A program made the position numbers and the translations under genes. The notes beneath the pieces are model-generated. The model saw only the letters and a list, made by a program, of their open reading frames with translations. It did not search any database and was not told the DNA's origin. Positions 32,501 to 43,564 of a stretch of DNA of 64,000 bases are shown here, piece after piece (the first letter of the stretch is position 1; each line of letters begins with the position of its first letter). Source of the DNA: Branchiostoma floridae (Eukaryota; Chordata; Leptocardii; Amphioxiformes; Branchiostomatidae); NCBI RefSeq assembly GCF_000003815.2, contig NC_049979.1:31803013-31867012 (forward strand), given 5' to 3'.

Positions 32501-33503
32501 TCTGAATTCAGCGTAAATCGTTGTCGGGACCCCCCATGTAGACCCTCTTTCTTTAATGCCCAGCCAGACAATGTTTTTGTATTTTTCAAGTGCTAACTTT
32601 TTATATAATTTAGTGGTTAAAATAGATGTACATTTTATAAGTCTAAAGACAAGCTTACATGTGAGTGTAAGTACATAATGATAGTGTGCATCACTGTTTC
32701 ATTTGGTCTGACTTGATTTTGTTCTCAAAGAGACTTGCTTTTGCTTTTCTCCACATTTGCCGGGCAGCTTGTGTCACAGCAGGACATATGGTTGACCTTT
32801 TAGTGACCAGTGCACTGATAGGCAATCCCCTGATGGAGTCCCAGGGAAACATCCACAAACTCTCTACCCAATGATACATTTTAGATGGCCCTCATACATG
32901 TAACTTCATGAGAAACATTTTGTTAACTTATCAGGGTTTTGTGTCTGACTCATTTCTTAGTTCAAATTCAAAGTTATGTTAAGACATGGCAGTCACTTCT
33001 TGAAAACAGCAAAAATGTTCATGGCATTCTTCCTAGATTCTTTCTTGGCACAGTCTGATGGCAGGTATTGTAGAACACAACCTCCCTCCCTCATTGTGCC
33101 ATTAATTCTGGCCTAGCAGAAGGTTATTTTGCCTAAATCACATAGTTTCATTGTCTTTGAAGAGAAGTAGAAGTAGAAGTAGGACCTGGAGAAATGTCCT
33201 GGAAACAGATCCCGTTTCAGGCACATGTGTTTTGGAAGGGTGGCAAGACAAGTACTCCTGAGGCATAATGTGGCGTGACCACCCCCACTAGCTAGCTGTC
33301 AGGGGTGGGGTACTGGCCTCTCCTGCACTCAGGGAAAGACTCAGATGATAAGTGATGATTAATGGGCCCAGCCTCAACTCGGCATTAATGCAATGTCCAG
33401 TGGGAAACAACTTAGTGCGCGGTTAAGGCTGAAAATGCTCTGTCTCTGAGCGTATAATGCGGCCTTAAAGCGGCATTCCAGACCAGTTTGGCAAGGGCTG
33501 GCC
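29513..33503. mobile_element. ~4-kb non-coding TIR element inserted in a family A copy
   Basis: The ends are inverted repeats of at least 36 bp: CCCTTGCCAAACTGGTCTGG continuing to CCGCTTTAAGGCC at 29517-29553, and the complement at 33460-33498. The sequence on either side belongs to the same TTAA family A element, so this stretch is an insertion. Inside, no frame longer than ~90 codons shows any family motif. GCATTAATGC-type motifs occur near both ends. I could not define a convincing target duplication, so the superfamily is unknown. Part of the interior could be captured host DNA. Confidence 0.65.
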
Positions 33504-33858
33504 ATACGAATCGCCATCTTGTATTTTGGGCTGATGATGTCATGATATTAGCATAATTTATGCATATATAATTATGAACGCAATGTTAAATAACATAATA
33601 TTTTAATTATGTAACAAAATAGCAGTAACATTGTTAGAACCCAAAATAGTGGTTTGTGGCAAAACTGCCTGTCAACAAACGGTTGCCACGGCAACACGAA
33701 AAAATGGAAAATTTGTGAAACTTCGTAAAATTGTTGAAAACAATATTTTAGGAAAACTTACTAAATTTGGTGGCTTTAGCGTAAGGTCTGGCTTTATAGG
33801 ACATGAAAGTGGGCGCAGGCCTTAAAAGCCCCCCCCCCCCCCGCGTCTGAATAGGGTT
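33504..33858 (-). mobile_element. TTAA family A element, right half of the interrupted copy
   Basis: Resumes with GAATCGCCATCTTGTATTTTG, then GTTGCCACGGCAAC, ACTAAATTTGGTGGC and a C14 homopolymer. It ends GTCTGAATAGGGTTAA (TTAA at 33855-33858). In the reverse orientation this is the left end of the 52.46-kb full copy. Confidence 0.85.
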
Positions 33859-33859
33859 A

Positions 33860-35285
33860 AGGCATTTGACCGTTCTCGAAACGTCGTGGTTCCGCGGGGT
33901 CAACTGCGGTCACTAAATGGTTCGAATTACATGTTCGGTTCCATCGCCCTGTTAACCTTGCGAGGCGCCCTTTTCACTCCCCAGCGATCTCCATGGAATC
34001 ACAGGCAGCAAGTTCCCAGAGTATCTATCTCGATTTAAAAAAAAAAAAATTAAGGTTAAGTTTTTGGTGTGTCTGTCAGTCTATTTGTTGTCAACATAAC
34101 TCCAGAACCTCAGGGCGGATTGTAATGGTATTTGATGTGGGTTGGTGCTGCACAGAAGAAAATCAGGGTTGATTTTAGCCCCCTGGTGTGTGACCTTGGT
34201 ACTGCAAAATAACTTAATTAACTTGATTTTTGACGTCTCTGTATAATGTCTGTATAATATTTTTGATTGGTTGTAAAAATTGTATTTTTGAAAATTAAAG
34301 TTAACGGGCACAACTCGTATTTTGAGAATGTCTGACGTCATAATGACGCCATATTTAGTCAAAATAAATATCTCATAATACCTATTTTTTTTGCATCTAC
34401 ATCACTCTCTTAAAATTTGGCTGTCTTTTGATAAGTCGTTTAAAAATACAGGAGTAAATAGAGAAAGGACTCAAAAGCGAACTCCCGACCAGAAAGTAAT
34501 ATCTTTTAATCACAGTAAAAACAGAATATGTTGCATCATTGGGTATAAAGTTACATCTTTACTCTCAATACTACGTATGTTTATAGTACAAACTACATTT
34601 ACAAATACACCATGATGAATCTAAATTCCACATACTACATACATTATTTAATATAGACTCTGCCTTCACCCCAGTAGACAGACTGTGATGATTATGTTTC
34701 AATAAAGTATAATTTACATCATCGTATAGCCTGCAGGCGCCGAGGACTAATCAGAAGGCCTTGTTACTTGCTGGTTATAACGCCGTGACACATAGATTCC
34801 GGCCAGCCCGGTGTATATCGCTCATTTTGATTGGTCAGAATTTTATAAGAAGGAGCAATACACACAGTACTCTAACCAATCAGAATTAGAGATACATGAG
34901 CAAGAAGGTAAAGACAGATCTCGGAGGGAGAAATGATCATGAATACACTATAGTACAATTTTCAAAAGGTCTTGACATACCAAGACTGCATTGTTTCGAA
35001 TGTTTGCTCTAGAAATTTTGTATTCAATTGCAATATGTAATATCCCTATGTACAAAAGGATAATTGTGAATCTTAAGACATTCTACAAATGACTTCACAC
35101 GCATAGTAGCTAAGGAGTCTATACGTCAGACGGGAGTTTGTGTTGGCTATATGATAATAATTATATATGATAAGGACCCGCCTGTTCCTCGTTGTGATGG
35201 TGTGATACCGCCTGGCCCTTTTCTATAAGTGTTCACTGCTCTGCGAGGCAATCAGAATCCGCGATCGATTGCGCAACGACACCGA
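33860..35285. other. No gene seen; repeat debris
   Basis: A poly-A run lies at 34038-34049. From 34060 a stretch (GTGTGTCTGTCAGTC ... AACATAACTCCAGAAC) resembles one at 47750-47900, suggesting a low-copy dispersed repeat. A CRE-like family A/B scrap is near 34330. No coding exon is supported. Confidence 0.45.
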
Positions 35286-35289
35286 TGGT

Positions 35290-35830
35290 GGTGTTTACGC
35301 AGACACGGCCCGAAGAAAATAAGAATTGTGTGCGATGGACGTCCTGAACGACCGATCATAGCGTACCAAAACAAACCATGCCCGAACAAGACTGTTGCGT
35401 TTACGGTAGCCGTCTCAATTCTGTTTTACCGCAGAACCACACCTTACCACCTGCTTTTATACCCTGTGCAGGAGTGTTGCGTTTGCCGTCACCCGTCTCA
35501 GTCCCGTTTTACCGCAGAACCACATGTGCACACCTTTCCAAAGTGTACCACGCCCCGTACAGGTGTGTTGTGTTTGCCGTAGCCCGTCTCAATCCTGTTT
35601 TACCGCAGAACAATACCTAACCACAGCGTACCACAGCCTACCACGCCCCGTACAGAAGTGTTGCGTTTGCCGTAGCCCTTCTCAGTCTTATTTCACCGCA
35701 GAACCACAGCTTACCACAGTCACTAGTCTACCACAGGCTACGTATACACCCTGTAGAGGGGTCATTCATGATCAAGTCTATCGCAAGCGGGTTCTTGTTT
35801 TCTTCGGGCCGTGTCTGCGTAGACACTATC
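35290..35830. repeat. Minisatellite (~92-bp unit, 4 copies) flanked by inverted repeats
   Basis: Four units of GTTGCGTTTGCCGTAGCCCG then CTCAATCCTGTTTTACCGCA (about 35385-35720). They lie between inverted arms that share TACGCAGACACGGCCCGAAG (35297-35316) and CTTCGGGCCGTGTCTGCGTA (about 35802-35821). The arms extend to about 45 bp with mismatches. The frames CVCRHPSQSRFTAEP and similar reflect the repeat and are not a gene. Likely a MITE whose centre became a minisatellite. Confidence 0.8.
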
Positions 35831-36245
35831 AACTCCGCCAACTTTTTACACGCTGTTTGCCATCAATTTCGTGATACTGTGGCTATTACGAGGATAGCGC
35901 GTTCGGGCGTAGTGCCCGAAAATGTCCCGCACCCCTGGCTGCATTTGCCAGCGATTCCGTGATGGCTTACATGAACGCTACACCGTTTTTATTCGGTGGT
36001 TATAGCAAAGGGCCAAGCGTTTTCACAACATATACTCATCGGGGCGGTTAATTAACCCTGAATTAATTCTAAATAAGAAATAAAACCTTATCCCGTTTAC
36101 AATCGTCCGAAACGTCTTATTCATTTAATGAACAAAGTGACGTCTATATACTAACCTTTAATAAGGCAATTGCAATTAATTCTAAATTACGCGATTTATT
36201 TTAAACCTAAAATTCAAAATGATATACCCAAAAATCAATATGCTA
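35830..36245. other. 3' flank of the B4GALNT-like gene, no other feature
   Basis: Lies downstream (minus strand) of the stop codon at 36246-36248. AT-rich in its upper part. The 3' UTR and polyadenylation site should be here, but no single AATAAA stands out. Confidence 0.4.
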
Positions 36246-36424
36246 TTAGCAGACAAAATCATATTTAAACAACTCGTGATGGCCTCTCATCTGGTAATAC
36301 TCCTGCCCAACCTTGCGAATGCTCTGATATGGTAAGTCATGTTCTGTTGTTGTCTGGTTGTGAAGAAATTCCACAGTAGTACAGAATGCTATTCGAATCC
36401 TCCCGAGCGCAGACATAAAAAAGG
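36246..36424 (-). CDS. B4GALNT-like gene, last coding exon
   Basis: Minus strand: acceptor CTTCCTTAACAG, then 2 bases plus 58 codons and TAA. With the donor base of the previous exon it reads AFFMSALGRIRIAFCTT...EFLHNQTTTEHDLPYQSIR...YYQMRGHHELFKYDFVC-stop. This matches the end of animal B4GALNT proteins, where H-x-EFF-x-DGLG-x-LR-V-x-x-C leads to a Tyr-rich segment and a final LxFFKxxLxC. Phase (1/2) agrees with the exon at 39785. The cysteine at the very C-terminus is also typical. Confidence 0.85.
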
Positions 36425-36807
36425 CTGTTAAGGAAGCAAACAGTCAAACTTACTAACATTCTTAATGATAATATACAGAAATGATATTATTATTGAAACA
36501 CTATGACCATCTCTATTGATTTTGTCTTAAGATTTACGTTTACTCCTCGCCTTTCTGTAATTTTTATTTCAATGTCATTTAAGTCAGTTCAAGTGAGTAA
36601 TTGTAAGAGGTCCACTGCAAGTCATAGTAATGTATAGTTTGTATGTTTGGTACACCTAGCAATATTGTAGACTACATTATAGTCTAATACAATACAATGT
36701 AGACTCTACGATTGAACGGTTGTTCGAACAGGCGCTGAAACTCAACCCTTAAATGGCTCATGTGTAGGGACCTATTAGCGCACCTGTCAAAAATTTTGAC
36801 CGTTATA
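36425..36807 (-). other. Intron of the B4GALNT-like gene, no feature seen
   Basis: AT-rich intronic sequence next to the last exon. Nothing else is supported. Confidence 0.5.
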
Positions 36808-37203
36808 GGAGTTTATTTGCAAGTTCATGCCCGAGGGCTAATTGCAAGTACATGGTATACACATAGTGAAAATGGACAGTCATCAACAAAATTCTAATCT
36901 AATACTAGTGTTGGCTATTTCTAAACAGGTTGAGTTTGACTTTTTTTGGTTGTAAGTAGAGGGAGACGGAAGGCCCACATTTTCGAAAATTTGTGGAAGC
37001 AGAGGGAGACGAAAGGCCCCAGATTTCCGAAAATTTGTGGGTTCTGCGATTTCAAGAAAAAATTTTATGTTCGTCTGCCAATGTGGGGAAGTTGGGATAA
37101 GTCTTTGTGACTTCTCTAAACAGAGTAATTCTTTCGGTTTCGTTGAATGGGCATTTGGAAATGAAATGTGTTTCGTCCCCCACTGCTTTAGATGTATAAT
37201 GGT
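36808..37203 (-). mobile_element. 3' end of an EIEKGR-family LINE (minus strand)
   Basis: The minus strand encodes DETHFISKCPFNETERITLF and YPNFPTLADEHKIF, the C-terminal zinc-knuckle-like region. The 3' UTR contains GCAATTAGCCCTCGGGC. It shares about 300 bp with the fragment at 3630-3960 and has an internal duplication of a ~50-bp phrase (36958-37028). Its 5' side is cut by the family B element at 37204. Confidence 0.75.
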
Positions 37204-38085
37204 TTAACCCTGAAACACCCAAGTGGGGTCCGTTTGGACCCCAGGCGTACCTTTTGCAGTGCCATTTGAACATTTTTAGTCTGAAGAAAAATTCCTTCCG
37301 TGACATTGTCAGCAAACATCTTCTATACCTTTTCCTAAGTTTTTATGCAGATTGGTACAATTCTGTGGAAGCTATAAAGAAAGTCCCTAACTCTTTAATG
37401 CATCACCACCAAATTTTCAGAGCATAAAAAACATGTAAAATTAAATCCTCATAAAAACTTATGTGTCATCACCATATAAAATGACGACATTATGACGTCA
37501 TTAAGCTAACAAGGGCGGCCATCTTGGATTTTGACTAATGACGTCATGAAATTTGCATAAATTATGAACTTTGAATCATGAAAAAAGCATTGAATTTCAT
37601 AGAATTTTATTGTTGTTAGAAAACAAACATTGTTTACCAAGAAAACTTTGTTTAAATCGAAATTGGCAAATTTTGGCAAAAATATGCCTGTCATAATTTC
37701 GTTGCCATGGCAACCACAAATAATGATAAATTTACTTTATTGACAAAAAAAATATTTGCTAACAATATTTTGTGATATATGACCAAGTTTTGCAGCTTTA
37801 GCACTAGCCATTCATGAGTTATGCGACATAAAGGTTGCTGAGGGCCTCAAAATTTCCCCCTCTTGTCAGAATAGGTTTAGTGCAAAAGATTGTCCTTCTG
37901 ATCTTTTGCATAAATGATGATAATGACATGTTGAAATATTCCTCTTCCATTGACGAAGCAGTGTATGCACAATGATCACCGATAGGAATTGGAACTGAGA
38001 TTTTATGAACAAAACATTTTGGGGTCCGTTTGGACCCCACTCGGTTATTTTAGTCGCAAAAAAAGGTCGGGTGCTTGAGGGTTAA
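37204..38085 (+). mobile_element. TTAA family B element, full length (882 bp)
   Basis: TTAA at 37204-37207 and 38082-38085. The left end is CCCTGAAACACCCAAGT then the palindrome GGGGTCCGTTTGGACCCC (37225-37242). The right palindrome (38021-38038) lies 43 bases from the right TTAA. The interior has a TTGGATTTTGACTAATGACG region with CRE and YY1-like sites. No coding capacity. Located in the last intron of the B4GALNT-like gene. Confidence 0.92.
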
Positions 38086-38104
38086 GGATGGCAGACGAAA
38101 CAGC

Positions 38105-38205
38105 AGAGAAGAAACTGTACATATATAGCATATCATAAATGTTAGAGCGAGAAGCGACTGCATATAGCGTATGATAAATGTCAGAGCGAGAAGCGACTGT
38201 ATATA
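38105..38205. repeat. Short tandem repeat, ~39-bp unit, 2+ copies
   Basis: Units of the form GTATGATAAATGTCAGAGCG AGAAGCGACTG with a TATATAGC joint, immediately after the TTAA element. Confidence 0.75.
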
Positions 38206-38313
38206 GCTTATAATCTCCGCCTGAGCGAATACTCTCATGAGGGTGCCCGGGCTACCTGTGTTCAAAAGATGAACTTTTAATCAATTGCTCCCTTGGAAAT
38301 TTAGGAGAAGGGG

Positions 38314-38349
38314 CTGCACGAGCAACCTCCATGGAGGTTGCTCGTGCAG
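38314..38349. repeat. Perfect 36-bp palindrome
   Basis: The half-site CTGCACGAGCAACCTCCA is followed directly by its exact reverse complement, with no spacer. It can extrude a cruciform. It sits just upstream of a ~120-bp satellite array. Confidence 0.97.
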
Positions 38350-38377
38350 ACCTCCAGCTCCACCGAGCGAGCTCTAT

Positions 38378-39210
38378 GCGCTATGAATACAAACACTTGG
38401 TTCTCGTCACCTTCATGGAATTTTTAGTACTACATGGAGGAGCTTCTCCCATAGAGGACAAACAACCGGACTGAACTAGCAGCTGTACGCAAAACATGCT
38501 ACACGGGCTATGAATGTAAACATTTGGATCACGTCACCCAAAACAAATTGGTCTTAGCGCTCTATACGGTAACAGAGGGCTGTTTGAGTAGCGCTCTACG
38601 GGTTATGAATGTAAACACTTGGTTCAAGAAACCCAAAACAAATCGGTCCTAGGGCTCCATACAGAGATACTGTAAACAACAAACACACAGAGCAGATAGC
38701 TGATCAAACAGCCCCACGGGCTATATGAATGTAAACACTTGGTTCACGTCACCATCAACAAATCGGTGTTTAGGGCTCTATACAGGGATACTGTAAACAA
38801 CAAACACACAGAGCCGCTAGCTGATCGAGCAGCTCCATGGGCTATATGAATGTAAACACTTGGTTCACGTCACCATCAACAAATCGGTGTTTAGGGCTCT
38901 ATACAGGGATACTGTAAAACAAAACACACGGAGCCGATAGCTGATCAAGCAGCTCCACGGGCTATATGAATGTAAACACTTGGTTCACGTCACCATCAAC
39001 AAATCGGTGCTTAGGGCTCTATACAGGGATACTGTAAACAACAAACACACAGAGCCGCTAGCTGATCGAGCAGCTCCATGGGCTATATGAATGTAAACAC
39101 TTGGTTCACGTCACCATCAACAAATCGGTGTTTAGGGCTCCATACAGAGATACTGTAAACAACAAACACACAGAGCCGATAGCTGACCGAGCACATCTAC
39201 GCACTATGAA
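38378..39210. repeat. Satellite array, ~120-bp unit, about 7 copies
   Basis: Units begin GGGCTATATGAATGTAAACA and contain GGTTCACGTCACCATCAACA, ATACAGGGATACTGTAAACA and CACACAGAGCC. Successive starts at 38718, 38839, 38959 and 39080 give periods of 121, 120 and 121. The first units (from 38378, 38505 and 38600) are shorter and more diverged. Intronic in the B4GALNT-like gene. Confidence 0.93.
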
Positions 39211-39370
39211 TATAAACAAGGAGGTTACAAATCATGCGGACAAATCAATACTCATTACCTAACGTACCATTGAATTACCCAAGAAAGTGAATATTTTTTT
39301 CTTCAAGCGGATTTTTGGTCACAGAATGGTGAGTTGGGAAAAGTAGTCGGAATTTATCGGTTCAAAAGCC

Positions 39371-39745
39371 CCCCCCCCCCGGTCTGAATAGGGTTAACAT
39401 TTGTAAGTACCTGGTATTTTTTTCCATCAAAAACCATATAAATGAATAAATTTAATCTATTTTTATTACCCTTTGTGATTATTTGCTATCTGCACTTGTT
39501 GTTTCATTTTTGTTGCATAACTTGAAGTTTTCTAAGAATACTCTTTTTCCATGGGTCCGACCAATGTAATCAAATTGATGACGTCATCATTACGTCATCT
39601 TACGTCATCTTAACGTAAAACGTCAAATACGTGTCAGATTGTCACGTCTTGTTAGAGTTATAAGACTTAGAAGTGGAGGACCTCAAAAGAAAACACACCC
39701 CGGTCCAGGCACAGGGATGACCATAAAAGCCCGGTCTGAATAGGG
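39371..39745 (+). mobile_element. TTAA family A end plus a right-half copy
   Basis: A poly-C run and GGTCTGAATAGGGTTAAC (39380-39397) mark the right end of one copy. From 39405 a second partial copy runs (TACCTGGTATTTTTTTCC, CRE cluster 39578-39616, GACTTAGAAGTGGAGGACC) to GGTCTGAATAGGGATAG at 39730-39746, whose TTAA is mutated. Confidence 0.75.
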
Positions 39746-39784
39746 ATAGAAATAGAGGATAGAGATGACGATTGCATATCATAC

Positions 39785-39892
39785 CGTAATGCCCAACACG
39801 GGACAAGGCTGGATGTGGATCGAATCCGATGGCTTTTACTTCATTTGTGGAAGCAAGGAAGAAATTTGGGACGTGGTCTGCAACGTAACAAC
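39785..39892 (-). CDS. B4GALNT-like gene, exon encoding the NFFLA block
   Basis: Acceptor TTTATTTTCTTTCAG, 108 bases, donor GTATGA. With the shared bases it reads G-CYVADHVPNFFLASTNEVKA and IGFDPHPALSRVGHY. In vertebrate B4GALNT1/2 the equivalent is GC/SCVVTxGVVNFFLAxTxxxxxVGFDPxLxRVAH. Enters in phase 1 and leaves in phase 1, matching both neighbours. Confidence 0.9.
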
Positions 39893-39984
39893 CTGAAAGA
39901 AAATAAAATGGCAAGTAGTGTGAGAATATCTCTGACTAGAATGGCTTTTGGTGTTTTGAGTTTAGGAAATTTCTTGATTATTTT

Positions 39985-40830
39985 CAAACTTAACGTACAT
40001 GAGCTTCCCCGTCAAAACCCTAACTGGTATTGCTTCTAAGCGCTGCAGCATCTTCCGCGTCGCATTTTGCCTGAACTACATAACACTCAAGCACCCAACC
40101 TTTTTTTGCGACTAAAATGACCAGTGGGGTTCAAACCGACCTTAAAATGTTTTGTTAATAAAATATGTTCCGATTCCTATCGGTGATCGTTGTTCATGCA
40201 TTGCTTCGTCAAAGACGAATATTTTGACATGTCAAATTGTTGAACATTCCATCTCATTATCATAATTTTTGCAAAAGATTAGAAGTTTTGCACTAAACCT
40301 ATTCTGACCAGAGAGGGGAATTTTGAGGCCTTCAGCAAATTTTATGTCACATGACTCATGAACGGCTAGTGCTAAAGCTACTAAACTTAGTAATATATCA
40401 CAAAATATTGTTAGCATTTTTTTTTTCAATAAAGTTAGTTTATCATTATTTGGGGTTGTCGTGGCAACGGAATTCTAAAAAGCATATTTTTGCAAAAATT
40501 GCAAATTTCGATTTAAACAATGTTTTCTTGGTAAACCTTGCTTCTTTTCTTACAACACTAAAATTCCATGAAATTCAATGCTATTTTCATACTTAGGAAC
40601 TTAGACTCAGACGTTTGTTTTAAAAGCTGTACGTTTGGACCCCAGACGGACTTTCTTTACAGTTTCCAAACTATTGTTTCAATCTTCATAAAATCTTAGG
40701 TGAAGGTATAGAATATATTGGCTGACAAAGTCACAGAGGAGACTTTACCTCAGATCAAAAATGTTCAAATGGTACTTCAAAATGTATGCTAGGGGTCCAA
40801 ATAGACCCCACTCGGATGTTTGAGGGTTAA
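39985..40830 (-). mobile_element. TTAA family B element in reverse, with shared flank
   Basis: The right TTAA is at 40827-40830, with CTCGGATGTTTGAGGGTTAA. The left end reads ACTCAAGCACCCAACC at about 40085 but lacks TTAA. About 100 bp outside that left end (39985-40084) matches, inverted, the sequence after the other family B copy at 50951-51050. The two copies therefore share a non-element flank. Confidence 0.8.
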
Positions 40831-40849
40831 GTTGGATCTACTGAATTTG

Positions 40850-41270
40850 ACCACGCCCTTGTGGGCAGTAGAGTGCGTCTACAGCCCCAAACTGTCCATC
40901 GATCTCGGCCAATGGGTCAACCTAGCATAAAATTCACTAACATGTTTGTTCCAGAAAAAGTCAAAGAGTATGTGTCCAAGCCATACCAAGCATTCGAGCA
41001 TACAACAGACCACGCCCCTAATGCAACAACAAAGTGGAAGGTCATGCAAGGTGTAATCTACACAGCAATCGCGTCTTTTGGCAAAAAGGCCGACACAGTC
41101 AAGACCGGTTCAACGCTCACATCTTCAAAATAGAGCCTGTTATTGAGGCCAAACGCAAAGCCTTCATAGCCCACAAAGGGTGCCCAATAGGCAGACACTC
41201 ACAGCGCTTAGGAATGCTCGTAGCACGGCACAGCGTACTGTACGATAACCAAATATGCAGGGGCTGATGT
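40850..41270 (+). pseudogene. LINE fragment (endonuclease-RT linker)
   Basis: Two frames give MGQPSIKFTNMFVPEKVKEY, TTKWKVMQGVIYTAIASFGK and IEPVIEAKRKAFIAHKGCP. This matches the linker of RTE/craniofacial-development-protein-2-like LINE polyproteins. A one-base shift lies near 41115. No RT follows, so it is a severely truncated relic. Confidence 0.65.
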
Positions 41271-41274
41271 GCTT

Positions 41275-42290
41275 GTTAAATTCTATAATTTCTTAAAAGT
41301 CTGGGGTCATTATAAGAATTTGTGACGAAATTACATATGTATTAATTCCCTTTGTGTACTTGTACAAGTACAATCATTAGGCTAAAACACAATATATTTG
41401 CTCATTTTGGTACTTTATCGTCATGTTGACAGTCCCTGCAGAAGAAAAAATGTCTTGTTTTTTTCCCCCTGAAATCAGGTGAACATTAATGCGCGCGCAG
41501 ATGTCATCCATAAAATTTACTTGTTGTGGCCCAATCGAACATACCGGTACACTTCTCAGTTAGGCTTATATTTCTCTCTTTGATAGTTACATGTGTCTTA
41601 TGTTTGAGTATGTGCTATTATGAAATGAAGTAGACTTTTAAACTGTCCTCATTATCTATGCAAATTAGCCCCTGATTACATCTGCAGAGCCATCTCACTC
41701 ATTCGCTCGCTCACAGTTCATGACAAAAACTATCTGCATTCCAAATACCATGACAATCTGTGAACCCAAATTATTCCACCCCAACGGGATGATACAACTA
41801 CATAGGCGCGGAAAAAATCTTGTAGAATTCCGGACTATTTTGCCAATCGGACGTATCATATACTGTTACCCTAGCCCCTGAGATGTCTATAAAAACACCC
41901 TCAAACCACCACACCCTCACCCATTTCACGGAGGTTGAGTTCTGCGAACGTTTGTTGATATTATTGGCTAAAACTGTAATTTCCAATAGTACATAAATTT
42001 ATCAAACGAAAAGTTGACAACGTTTCTTATGCATATTCCAGTCTTTTAAGACATCTGTTGTCTGAGATTGTGAGTAATGTCAGCTACACATTCCACCCTA
42101 GTGCCGTGTGAGTATTTTGTACTGTATTTATTGACTGGGAAATGGGCCCTGGTGATAGATGGCTAAATTTAGCAATAGTACACCTTCTGACTTATTGTGT
42201 CTGTCAATATACAAATACGCATCTGGCACAGCCAAATGTATTTTTGGTAGCACATTAGGTAGACCTATCAGTTTTGTTTTCGACCATAAA
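41275..42290. other. Intron of the B4GALNT-like gene, no feature seen
   Basis: Looks single-copy. A minus-strand frame near 41798-41986 has an acceptor-like site but the wrong phase, and was rejected as an exon. Confidence 0.45.
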
Positions 42291-42707
42291 TGTCACAATA
42301 GCACATATTGATATACGCCTGGGGTCAGTTTTGACAACATACTGTGGTTTGAGGGTTAAAGTTATTAAATAGAATGATGTCCTTAGGTATCTAAGTCTGC
42401 CAAGTCTTATGTTGTCAATGACGACGACACTCAAGCCTTTACGACGTATTATACTGAAAAGTGTCAAGTAATTGTGTTTTGTAAAAAAAGTACTAACAAG
42501 CATTTAGCGTTGATGATGACAATGCCAATCATCTTGGATTTTGAACCACGGCGTCATCAAATTGCCATTAATCATGAATATTTCATTATACTTGTAATTT
42601 AGAATTAAGAGGATGTTAATGATATAAGTAAGCAAGTTTGGTCTATCAATAAAAACATGAAGTCTCAAAATCAAACTAAAATTACTCAATTTGTTAAAAT
42701 ATGGCTG
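42291..42707. mobile_element. Scrambled TTAA family B fragments
   Basis: An end piece (CGCCTGGGGTCAGTTTTGAC ... TTTGAGGGTTAA, TTAA at 42356-42359) is followed by an internal piece (CATCTTGGATTTTGAACCAC ... AAAATATGGCTGTCAG, 42530-42707) matching family B near 50380-50540. Confidence 0.6.
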
Positions 42708-42739
42708 TCAGAAACCCGAAACTCGTTCTTCACAGAACT

Positions 42740-42980
42740 GCTGCCAACCATTCAAAGCTGAGCTTGCTAGTGAACTCATACTGTGGAAGCCAACACACGG
42801 GTATGCACATGCTGGGCGTCCTAGACTAACATACATAGACCAACTTGCACGTGATGTGGGTTTCGGGTCGAGGACCTTAAGAACGCTATGGGGGACAGAG
42901 AAGTCTGGAAGGAGAGGGTGGACTTGGTCCGGGCAAGCAGCCCGCGATGATGATGATGATGATTCTTTAGGAAGTAAATA
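42740..42980 (+). pseudogene. LINE fragment: RT C-terminus with (GAT)n tail
   Basis: Encodes ELASELILWKPTHGYAHAGR, PRLTYIDQLARDVG, RTLWGTEKSGRRGW and then DDDDDD. This is the usual end of RTE/craniofacial-like LINE polyproteins, in which a (GAT)n tail is translated as poly-Asp. Probably the same LINE type as at 40.85 kb. Confidence 0.7.
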
Positions 42981-43082
42981 AGTTTTGTAGTCCTAGCACA
43001 CGTAGTTCGGCAGTAATACGACGTCAAAGTTGGTGCAGACACATTAAACCCACCATCCCACCAACACCCCCACACCCCCCGT

Positions 43083-43098
43083 CTAGATAGGGTTAATA
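43083..43098. mobile_element. End signature of a TTAA family A element
   Basis: CCCCCCGTCTAGATAGGGTTAA (43076-43097) differs by one base from the family A right end. The body of this copy is not recognisable. Confidence 0.5.
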
Positions 43099-43204
43099 AT
43101 GTATATGTGTTGTTATAAGTTTATTTATCCTGATTTCAGTTGGAATCGTTCGTTATGTGTTCTTTTATTGTATTTCTATGTATTTTTATTGAATCGTATC
43201 GTTG

Positions 43205-43500
43205 TAATATTTCGGTATGGCGGCTTTGAAACAGTCCTCTGACACCATGGAAGGGTGACTTATGCAGTTCAATCCTGATAAGTGCTATATCATGCATATA
43301 TCGAACAAACGCACATCAAATGTGTTCCCTTACAAGTTTTGTGGTCAGACTTTAGACACCACATAAACCCACACATATCTGGGTGTTACATTAGCAACAG
43401 GGCTGAAGTGGGGTGTCCATGTTAACAACATAACAACCAAGGCTAAAGAGACATTGGGAGTGAAAAAATTTTTTTTAAAGTTAAGACACTATTATAACGA
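43205..43500 (+). pseudogene. LINE RT thumb fragment
   Basis: MQFNPDKCYIMHISNKRTSN, then YKFCGQTLDTT, a stop, then HTYLGVTLATGLKWGVHVNN and TKAKETLG. This is the region just after the YxDD box of CR1/Rex-type RTs. Truncated on both sides. Confidence 0.7.
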
Positions 43501-43564
43501 AATGTGACGCTATTAAAAGTAATCACGTTGACTACATTGGCTGGAAGCATGAAACAGGTTAACA

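Noticed and set aside
34050..34066. AAGGTTAAG-like string resembling telomere repeat
   Set aside because: It is a single imperfect occurrence next to a poly-A run. It is not a telomeric array.
35229..35874. Cysteine-containing frames (CVCRHPSQSRFTAEP-like)
   Set aside because: They are products of the ~92-bp tandem repeat; all three plus frames are similarly open.
41798..41986. Minus-strand frame with an acceptor-like site (ARVTVYDTSDWQNSPEFYK), considered as a missing B4GALNT exon
   Set aside because: The phase did not fit the neighbouring exons and the peptide did not match the family. The exon at 45946-46066 fits both.
42691..42981. Poly-aspartate-ending protein as a possible acidic host protein
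   Set aside because: The sequence before it matches the C-terminus of LINE polyproteins. The Asp run is the (GAT)n tail.
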